Assembly (NCBI GenBank): GCA_900549485.1
Contig: UROG01000025.1
Location: 1 to 37,956 of the forward strand
Source of the DNA: an uncultured Eubacteriales bacterium
GTDB taxonomy: Bacteria; Bacillota; Clostridia; Oscillospirales; Oscillospiraceae
DNA: 37,956 nucleotides
Reading direction: 5' to 3'
Below, piece after piece: positions 14,910 through 22,500 of this stretch (the stretch's first letter is position 1; each line of letters opens with the position of its first letter). Under the pieces are notes generated by a model that saw only the letters and a program-made list of their open reading frames with translations, was not told where the DNA came from and did no database searches. The translations under genes were made by a program, and so were the position numbers.

Positions 14910-15978
14910 TTACTGTTCTCTCCTCTCTGGGGTAGAAGCGGGCATTCAGACAGCGTATGCCGACGGTTTCCCCTTCATCATAGACGCGGTGGCTGAGAGC
15001 GTCCAGCGCATTGTTTTCGATGCGAAGCTCCTGCCCGTTGAAGTCGGCAAAGTAGTCGTACTGATTGCCGAGGAAGGTGACGGACTTGATCTTCACCTTG
15101 ACGGGGCTGTCCTCGTCAAAAATAATATCCATGGGACGAACGCCCATGTCCAGCTTCTCTCCGTCCTCATGCCCCTCGCATTTGCCGAGGACAAGAGAAT
15201 TGTCCGCGACGGCTTCGCCGTTTTTTACCGTTACGGGGATAAAGTTGGAAACGCCGATAAACGTGAAGACAAAGCGGTCGGCGGGGCGTCTTATGATGTC
15301 CTCGTCCACGCCGAGCTGGCAGATATGACCGTCGGGAGCCATGACCGCGATCTCGTCGCACAGTCTGAGCGCCGCTTCCTGGTCGTGGGTTATGTATATA
15401 ATGGTCGTGCCGATCTCACGCTGAATTTTCTGTATCTCAATGATCATCTCCTCGCGCAGCTTTGCGTCGAGGTTGGTGATAGGCTCGTCAAGCACAATGA
15501 GCTTTTCGGAAGAGACAAGCGCACGGGCGATGGCAACGCGCTGCTGCTGACCGCCGGACAGCTGGGAAGGCAGATGCTTTTCGTAGCCTGTCATATGCAC
15601 CTGCTCAAGGGCGTGCGCGGCGCGCTTGCTGATCTCATCCTTGGGCAGCTTGCGTTTTTTCATCGGGTAGCACACGTTGTCCCAGACGGACATATGCGGC
15701 CACACCGCGTAATCCTGAAAGACGACGCCGATGCGGCGCTCCTCAGGAGCAATATTGACGTGCTTGGATGCGCTGAAAACCAGCTTGTCATCCACATAAA
15801 TTTCGCCCGTCTCCGGCTTCATAAAGCCGCACAGGGCGCGCATAAGTGTAGTTTTGCCGCAGCCGGACGGCCCGACAATACCCATAATCTCGCTCTCTTT
15901 TATTTCAAGAGAATAGTCGTTCAATACCACCTTGCTGCCGTATTTGCAGGTGATATGTTCAAAACGAACACCGGCCAT
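14902..15978 (-). CDS. ABC transporter ATPase with TOBE domain (ferric/polyamine/phosphonate type), first of two
   Basis: 358 residues. Walker A is GPSGCGKTT, the Q-loop GVVFQDYAVWPHMSVWDNV, the signature LSGGQQQRVAIARAL, Walker B LIVLDEPITNLDAKL and the switch YITHDQEAALRL. The C-terminal TOBE-like portion (about 235-350) includes MGVRPMDIIFDED. It is clearly related to, but distinct from, the second ATPase of the operon. AGGAGG lies upstream of the start. It is the first gene after the receptor gene, from which it is separated by two hairpins (16002-16076), so its expression is probably lower than that of the receptor. Confidence 0.9.
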   Translation of the reverse strand: MAGVRFEHITCKYGSKVVLNDYSLEIKESEIMGIVGPSGCGKTTLMRALCGFMKPETGEIYVDDKLVFSASKHVNIAPEERRIGVVFQDYAVWPHMSVWDNVCYPMKKRKLPKDEISKRAAHALEQVHMTGYEKHLPSQLSGGQQQRVAIARALVSSEKLIVLDEPITNLDAKLREEMIIEIQKIQREIGTTIIYITHDQEAALRLCDEIAVMAPDGHICQLGVDEDIIRRPADRFVFTFIGVSNFIPVTVKNGEAVADNSLVLGKCEGHEDGEKLDMGVRPMDIIFDEDSPVKVKIKSVTFLGNQYDYFADFNGQELRIENNALDALSHRVYDEGETVGIRCLNARFYPREERTVNE

Positions 15979-16001
15979 GGATTTCCTCCTCTTAAAAATT
16001 A

Positions 16002-16030
16002 TGAGCAGTAACGGTGAACATTACTGCTCA
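16002..16030 (-). terminator. Terminator-like hairpin between receptor and ATPase genes
   Basis: TGAGCAGTAA pairs perfectly with TTACTGCTCA (10 bp, 9-nt loop). On the minus strand it is followed by TAATTTTT. It should stop part of the transcripts leaving the receptor gene, parallel to the structure after the Liv receptor at 3536-3570. Confidence 0.55.
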
Positions 16031-16047
16031 ATAAATGGCATTTCACG

Positions 16048-16076
16048 CCGGTGCCGGATAAAGTATCCGGCGCCGG
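16048..16076 (-). repeat. Strong hairpin directly after the receptor gene
   Basis: A 13-bp stem with one mismatch (CCGG and GCCGGATA on one side, TATCCGGC and CCGG on the other) and a 3-nt loop. On the plus strand the loop is AAG, as in the hairpin at 3484-3516. It lies 11 bases after the receptor stop codon. The probable role is 3' stabilisation of the receptor message. Confidence 0.55.
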
Positions 16077-16087
16077 TCATCGTATGA

Positions 16088-17083
16088 TTACTTGAACAGT
16101 TCGTCGAACTTATCGAAGTAAGCGTCAGTCTCCTGCTGCATGAGAATGTTGTCTATGCCTTCCATTGCGTTGATCTCGGAAACGGACTTGGAGCCTTCAC
16201 GGACAACGTCGTCACGGATAGGAGTTGCGTTTGCATCCGCAAGAACCTTCTGGCCTTCTTCGGAAATGACCCAGTCATAGAACAGCTTTGCGGCCGCTTC
16301 GTTCTTGGTGCCCTTAATGATAGCCATGGGGCCGGAGATGACAACGGCGTACTCTTCGGGGTATACGAACTCGATGGGAGAGCCGGAGTTGGTCAGGGTC
16401 TGGGTAACATAGTCAACGCCGATGGTCGCCATGTAGCCGCCTGCGGCGACGTCGTTATGAGTGCCGGTAGAGGAAGCGTTGAGAACAGCGCCCTGCTCCT
16501 TGAGGCCTTCAAAGTAATCCCAGCCGTACTTCTCGTTCTGAACGAGTGCGCCGAGAGCATATGCCATGGTGCCGGACTCGACAGCGTCGGTGAGCATTAT
16601 CTGATCATAGAAATAGGGGTCAAGCAGGTCTTCCCACTTGGTGGGAACATGGTCAGCGTCTACCAGTGCGGTGTTGTACGCAATGCCCATGACGACCAGA
16701 CGTGCGCCGATATACATATTGTCGGAATCCTTATAGGCTTCGGGGATGTGGGAAGCCTCGGGAGACTCATAAGGCATCAGGATGCCCTGATCCTTCAGGG
16801 TCATGATGTTGGTGGGTTCGCCGACCCATACAACATCGCAGCCGATGGAGCCGGACTGCTGCTCGGTAGCGATCTTGGTCATAACGGTGCCTGCGCCTGC
16901 GGCGTAGTAGTCAAAGGTGACATTGGGGTATTTCGCGGTGAAGGCTTCCTTGATAGCGGTGAGCTGCTTCTCTTTGAGAGTAGCATAGAGCATCACGGTG
17001 CCGGATTCGCCGTCTGCAAAAGCAGTTGCGGACAGAGCAAATACCATAACAAGAGCCAGAACGATTGCCAGAAACTTTTTCAT
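16088..17083 (-). CDS. ABC transporter substrate-binding protein, ferric/phosphonate (family 1) type, non-lipidated
   Basis: 331 residues. The signal peptide MKKFLAIVLALVMVFALS ends in TAFA, before DGES; this is a signal peptidase I site with no lipobox cysteine. The mature protein has the two-domain receptor fold of the AfuA/FutA group. VMLYATLKEKQLTAIKEAF is at its start, followed by ATEQQSGSIGCDVVWVGEP, GIAYNTALV, PTKWEDLLDPYFYDQIML and AAKLFYDWVISEEGQKVLADANATPIRDD. Ligands of this group include Fe(III), 2-aminoethylphosphonate and sugar phosphates. A receptor without a lipid anchor is unusual for a Gram-positive importer. GGAGG is 8 bases before the start. It heads the operon and is divergent from the AraC-type sensor gene. 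Confidence 0.88.
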   Translation of the reverse strand: MKKFLAIVLALVMVFALSATAFADGESGTVMLYATLKEKQLTAIKEAFTAKYPNVTFDYYAAGAGTVMTKIATEQQSGSIGCDVVWVGEPTNIMTLKDQGILMPYESPEASHIPEAYKDSDNMYIGARLVVMGIAYNTALVDADHVPTKWEDLLDPYFYDQIMLTDAVESGTMAYALGALVQNEKYGWDYFEGLKEQGAVLNASSTGTHNDVAAGGYMATIGVDYVTQTLTNSGSPIEFVYPEEYAVVISGPMAIIKGTKNEAAAKLFYDWVISEEGQKVLADANATPIRDDVVREGSKSVSEINAMEGIDNILMQQETDAYFDKFDELFK

Positions 17084-17242
17084 GTCTTTCCTCCAAATAA
17101 TTTTTTGCTCTTCGAGCTTGACAGAATTTAATCAAATTATCCCGCTCCTGTACAGTCCAAAAAAGCGTTTTTGACTATTATTTTACTAAAATGACATTTT
17201 GTACTGTTTTCTTTTGTTGCTTTTTCACAAGCACCGGGTTAT

Positions 17243-17269
17243 TATAATTGCATTACCAGCCGACAAGGA
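17243..17269 (+). promoter_or_regulatory. Candidate -10 box and ribosome binding site of the AraC-type gene
   Basis: A consensus TATAAT lies at 17243-17248 and AAGGAG at about 17264-17269, followed by the ATG at 17279. This would give a short leader of about 25 bases. The -35 region is weak (TTTTTC at 17221-17226, 16 bases away), as is common for activator-dependent promoters. Confidence 0.4.
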
Positions 17270-17278
17270 GAATTTGCC

Positions 17279-19375
17279 ATGCAGAATGCAGCCGCCAGAA
17301 AGAAAACTATCGTCAGGACTTTTTCCGCTATCTTTGCTCTGTTTATCTCTTTCCTGCTGGTGCTGTCTTCATATACGTACTACGCCACGCGCACCGCCAC
17401 GCTCAATTCACTCTCCGCACAAAACCAGAACCTCAGCTCTCAGGCGGATATCTTCGTACAGCAGTTTTACAAGATGGTGAGGAGCTACGGCATCAACATA
17501 TTCAACTCGCGTGCGATAAAGCGTCTGCGCACCGACAGCGACATATCCAACAGCAATTATATCGAGAGTATGCGCGTGCTGAGAGACGACGCTTCCTCTA
17601 CGGACTATATCCATTCAATATATATTTACGCCCCCGCACTCGACTACATATACTGTACGCTCGACTCCGACCTGACACGCGGCGCCGCCCCGGCGGATAC
17701 TTTCTTCGACAGGCAGGCCGCGGAGATGCTGAAAAACCCGACCGGTCTGACGCCGGTGTTCCGCAGCATAAACACGGGCGGACACGAGGCGGCCGTTGTC
17801 TCCTTCCCGTTCTATGAGCAGTCCGCCGAATCGGGCGTCATGATGATAAACGTCTCGCTTTCATGGATGGAGCAGTTCATCTCCTCGGTGTTCGGGCTTG
17901 ACAGAACCTTTCTCTTTCTCCCCAACGGGCTGCCCTTCCCGGGCTACCCCGCCACAGCCGGTCTGCTTGAAGAGGACGGAACGCTGTCCGACAGGCTTTT
18001 TTCCGGAAATGAAGACTATATAATAAAGGATATAGGCGGAGAAAAGTGCATCATGTTCGGGGCGAAAAACGCACAGCTCGGCTGGCGGTTCGTGCGCGTG
18101 GTTAAATATGCCGAATGTCTGAGTGCGGCGCTTTCGCTGAGACGGAACCTCATTATCCTCACGGGCTTTATGGCGGTCATATCCGCCGGAATATTCATTT
18201 ACCTTTTCAAAAAGCTGTACGAGCCTCTGGAAACGCTTCTTGAAACGCTTCCTACGCACATCTCCACCGTCGGTCAGGCGATTTCCCACGCCTCCTCGGA
18301 GCTTAAAAACTATTCCGCGATAATACGCAGTGAGTTTCTGAAAAAGCTTGTCCTTTTCGGCAGCGACGGCTGCACCGCGGAAACGCTCCGCGCAAGGGAC
18401 ATAACCCTCGACCCAGCCGCGCCGACGCATATGCTTCTCTTCTGCTCCGTCGTTCCGGCAGACGATACGGAAAATCTTTTCTACGGTACGGCGCATGAGT
18501 GCATCCCCATAGCCGACCGGCACATTGCGCTTGTCCAGTCCGACGCGGAGACATTTTACCGCATTGTCAGGGAGGTAAGCCGTGTCTCATCGTTCTGCGC
18601 ATACGAAAGCGGCGTTGATTTCCACGCTCTGCACGACGGATACGCACGGCTTGACGACGTATATTCCCTGCGTTTCTTCCTGCCGGAAAAGGATGCTTAC
18701 ACGGTGGATGTACTCGACGGCAGAGAGGAGAGCAAGTATCCCGCCCGCCTTGAAAACCGGATCGCGGCGGCTGTCGGTGCCGGCAACACCGACAAGGCAA
18801 TGCAGCTGCTCAATGAGTTCATCGCCGCACTTGCCCCCAGCTCTCTCCCCGCCGCGCTCCATGCGCATTTCCGGCAGCTGTACTGCGCAGTCGCCGCAAT
18901 GGGCGATTTTGTCAGGAGCGACATTGACAGCGGCACATATTACGACATAAGCTCCGAATCCTTTTCCTGCCTTGACGATCTGAAAGCCCTCTTTGCCGCG
19001 CTTTTCATGCGCGTCTCCGAGCTGAGCCTTAAGCACAGGGAGCAGGAGGAGATAGACATGGTAAACAGGGTAAAAAAATTCGTGGAGGATAATTTTTTTG
19101 ATATAAATCTCTCCGCCGCGTACATTGCGGAATATGAGGGCGTATCGGTCAATTACCTTTGCGATATTTTCAAGCGCTATGACGATACCCCGCTCCAGAA
19201 GTACATCACCCAGTACCGTCTTGACCGCTCCTGCGAGCTGCTGCGCTCTACCAATATGCCGGTAATAGGCATAGCGCAGGCGGTGGGCTTTGCAACGCCG
19301 CAATACTTTTTCACCGTTTTCAAATCGTACTACAACATGACCCCCGCCACCTACCGTGAAACCGCCGCGTCCTGA
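17279..19375 (+). CDS. AraC-family transcriptional regulator with membrane-bound extracytoplasmic sensor
   Basis: 698 residues. A first membrane segment (about 18-40, IFALFISFLLVLSSYTYYA) and a second (about 290-312, LIILTGFMAVISAGIFIYLF) flank an outside domain of some 250 residues, probably Cache-like. A cytoplasmic linker of about 280 residues follows, then the AraC DNA-binding domain (about 595-695). There the two helix-turn-helix units are NLSAAYIAEYEGVSVNYLCDIFKRY and VIGIAQAVGFATPQYFFTVFKSYYNMTPATYR. This YesN-like layout without a separate kinase lets the protein sense an external ligand and bind DNA from the membrane. It is divergent from the receptor-led importer operon, 195 bp away, which is the most likely target. 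It may sense the transported compound or the loaded receptor. Confidence 0.88.
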   Translation: MQNAAARKKTIVRTFSAIFALFISFLLVLSSYTYYATRTATLNSLSAQNQNLSSQADIFVQQFYKMVRSYGINIFNSRAIKRLRTDSDISNSNYIESMRVLRDDASSTDYIHSIYIYAPALDYIYCTLDSDLTRGAAPADTFFDRQAAEMLKNPTGLTPVFRSINTGGHEAAVVSFPFYEQSAESGVMMINVSLSWMEQFISSVFGLDRTFLFLPNGLPFPGYPATAGLLEEDGTLSDRLFSGNEDYIIKDIGGEKCIMFGAKNAQLGWRFVRVVKYAECLSAALSLRRNLIILTGFMAVISAGIFIYLFKKLYEPLETLLETLPTHISTVGQAISHASSELKNYSAIIRSEFLKKLVLFGSDGCTAETLRARDITLDPAAPTHMLLFCSVVPADDTENLFYGTAHECIPIADRHIALVQSDAETFYRIVREVSRVSSFCAYESGVDFHALHDGYARLDDVYSLRFFLPEKDAYTVDVLDGREESKYPARLENRIAAAVGAGNTDKAMQLLNEFIAALAPSSLPAALHAHFRQLYCAVAAMGDFVRSDIDSGTYYDISSESFSCLDDLKALFAALFMRVSELSLKHREQEEIDMVNRVKKFVEDNFFDINLSAAYIAEYEGVSVNYLCDIFKRYDDTPLQKYITQYRLDRSCELLRSTNMPVIGIAQAVGFATPQYFFTVFKSYYNMTPATYRETAAS

Positions 19376-19390
19376 GCCTTTCTTTATTTT

Positions 19391-19411
19391 GCTCTACCCC
19401 AACTATTGACA
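19391..19411. repeat. Short dispersed repeat (CCCCAACTATTGACA family), copy 2
   Basis: 21 bases matching 9927-9947 with one difference. The closing arm of the hairpin seen in copy 1 is degraded here. It follows the AraC-type stop codon. A separate imperfect hairpin (TTGG at 19422 to CCAA at 19454) comes next and may end the AraC-type transcript. Confidence 0.55.
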
Positions 19412-19458
19412 TAAAGTCTTTTTGGTAAAGAAACTCATTGAGGTTCTTTGCCAATTTG

Positions 19459-19490
19459 AAAAAGCCCCTCTGCTTAATAGCAGAGGGGCT
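19459..19490 (-). terminator. Intrinsic terminator of the LysM/InlB-repeat gene
   Basis: An 11-bp perfect stem (AGCCCCTCTGC with GCAGAGGGGCT, 6-nt loop) is followed on the minus strand by a run of five U residues. It lies 50 bases after the stop codon. A second, 6-bp hairpin at 19500-19518 precedes it. Confidence 0.85.
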
Positions 19491-19540
19491 AATGTCTTTC
19501 CGGCAGGGGGATTGCCGGTTAAAGACGGAATCTGGTTTGA

Positions 19541-22500
19541 TTAGTAGTCCGAGTACGACACGGAAACCGTGAACTTTGCACCCAGCGGGATCAGGCTTAT
19601 ATCGCCGCCGTCACCGTTGCTGCGGTCAAGAATGAATGCACCGTAGATGCCGGAAGGATCGGTGATCGTGGATTCAATTTTCTTAGAGTAGCTGATCTCC
19701 GTGCTATCTTCCTTCTTGTAGGTGAGTGTTACATAGGGGGTCTTGCCGGCGGTAACAACCGCGCTGTCATCAAGCTTGACGTAGTATTCACCACCCATAT
19801 CCAGATCGCTGCTGGCCGACGTGAAGCTGATGTAGTCGTATTTGTACACGGCCGCACCTGAAACAGCAACCTTGGTCTTATTGGTAAATCCGGAGGGATC
19901 AACTTTTACGGTCACGTCGCCGTCGGGCATCTTGAAGGTGAAGGTGCAGGTGAAGTACTGACTATCGCCGGAAGGTGTACCTATGTTGATGTTGCTTATC
20001 GCAACGGGCTGATCGGTTCCGTTATAAGTGGTCGTCAGACGGACATTATTTGCAAGGATATCCTTGTTCATGTTGATGTACCATTTGAAGTTCATCTTAA
20101 CAAGGACGGTTGCACCCGCAACGACATTTTCGGAATCAAGCACCGCGTAGGACATCTTGTACAGCTCTTCAATGGTGGGTGCGTAGATGATTTTGTAAGT
20201 CGCCTTTGCATCCTTGTAGAACACGGGAGCTACGGTGATTATATCGGCAACGTCCGCACCTCTGGGGATAGAGTTGATCTGGAAGCCTGCCTCGCCTTTT
20301 TCGGTTATCGCAACAGGTTCGGTAACCGCATTGCCGTTGATGTCTCTGTAAGTTACAAGGCAGCTCTTTATCTTGAAGACGACCCCTCCCGTAACATTGG
20401 CGGGCTTGATTATGAAGCCTTCGCCATAGCATACATCAAATTCATGTGTACCGTCAAATTCATGTGTACCGTCTGCTGATGCATCGGTTCCAATGGAGGA
20501 AGTTACCGTGTACTTCACGTCGGACAGACCCGTCGCGTCGGGAACAACCTTCATCTTGTAGGTCTTTTCGGTGATTTCAGCCGTGATGACTACGTTGTAA
20601 TCCTTCATATCAAACCCATATACACCGTTTGAATCCGGCAAAATGGAATTACCGTTTATCTTTACTTCTCCTACACTGTAGTTTGCGGGGTAATCGAATG
20701 TGAACTTAACATTCTGTCCGGCCTCGACAGCAGCAAGGTCGGTGTACTTGATACCGCTGACTTCGATTATCGCATGGATATTCGCATTGCCCTCATATCT
20801 GACTGTAGTCGAAACGGTCTTGAACGAGACGCCGATTTCAACATCGCCCTGAGGCATTACGAACTGATATGTACCGTCGTTCGCTCTGCTTGCGCTGATC
20901 TCTTCAAGCGTTCCAAGCGTGTTTCCGCCGGCGTCGGTCGTACGGTAAACCTTCACGTTTTCGACAACCTTGCCTGTTTCGTTCGGTTCGACCTTAACGG
21001 TAACGGTCTTGCCCCACTTTATTTTGGCGGGATCCTCTATCTTAACGCCGTCTACCGTATAGACCGCGGTTCCGACGGAATCGGTTCCAAGACCAGCTTC
21101 GGTAAGATCCTTGACGTCCTTGCCTGCTCTATAGCCCTTGCGTTCAACCTTGTACTCAACGGAGACGATGCTGCCCTGAGGCATGGACTTGACCGGATTT
21201 TTAAATTCGGCATACCACTTTCCGTCTCCTGCGGGCGCAAGTACAAAGGTATAATTGGTAGCCGCACCGTCGCTGTCGGTGTATCTGACATCAACATATG
21301 CCTCGCCATAATCGTCAAGCGGAATCTCGCAATGCTCGGGAACGGTAATCTCAAACTTTATCTTGCCTGCGGTCACAGTTGCGCTGTTGCTGGGAGTGCC
21401 GTCAACGTAGAACTGCCAGCCGCTGATCTCGCCTTCACCGCCCGCCTTGTATGCGCTGAGGTTAAAGGCATCTGCGGTGTATTTACCGTATTCGATATAG
21501 AGGGTAAGATCCTTGTTGTCGCCGCTGCCCACATAAGGCATGGTGAAGTAATACTGATTGTTGGAGAAATCGGGCTTGATCGCAACGGCGGTATCGCCGG
21601 AGCCGCTCATTACCCAGATGTTGACTATACGGAAGTTCTGGTCAAGCTTGGACTCGTTGCGCTTGATGACGACGGTCTTGCCGGTCTGGATGCCGTAGCC
21701 GCTGAGTCCGTTTGCGGTGTCATTGTCCTTAAACTTGTTGAGGTGGTCAGCATAGTCCTCGAGAGTTCCGAGAGCCGGGAGACCCGTGCCTCTTTCAAGT
21801 CCTTCAACGTTCTTGCCGTCAACGATCAGGTCAACCTTGTAGTTGGACTGTGCATCGGGTGCATCGTCAAAGATGTACTTGATGGTCATGGGGTTGACTG
21901 CGGGCTTGAAGATAACTTCAACATTGATGTCGCTGAGCAGCATACCGGTTTCCTTGCTCAGATCGACCAGAGTGCCGTTAAGCACTTCCTTCTCGTGCTT
22001 TGTTCCGTCGTGTCCGGTGTAGGTGACGAGTATCTTGTCAAGCTCGTAGCCCTGCTCGGGAACGATATCGGTAATGGAAAAGCTGCCGTTCCATGCGACC
22101 TGGAGAGGCGTCTTATAAGTACCGTGGTCAGAGGGAATCGCGTTGATAGCAACCATTTCGTCGTTATACTGTGCGCTGATGATAACGTTGCTGTTGGGCA
22201 TCTCAAACGAGAAGTGATCGCCGTCGATGGTGTTGTACTTTACAAGAGTACCGTCAACTTTTCTGTTTATGACTATGGGCTGCTCGCTGTTGAGTACGTA
22301 GCCGCTTCTGGAGCTGTTGACGACCGTTACAAGAGTGCCTATCGGGAACTTGATCCTGACGGTGGTATCCGACATAAGGTCTTCGTCTCTATACTCAACG
22401 CCGTTTACAATGACGCTGAGAACGCCCTTGGGCAGTCCGTCGGTTCCGTTGTTGGCGCGGAGAAGCTCGATGGAGTGCGCGGTCTCAACAAAGGGAACGA

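Noticed and set aside
13458..16011. Long plus-strand reading frames (13458-14996 and 14779-16011)
   Set aside because: They lie opposite the permease and ATPase genes with intact family motifs. Their translations are low-complexity and have no ribosome binding sites of note.
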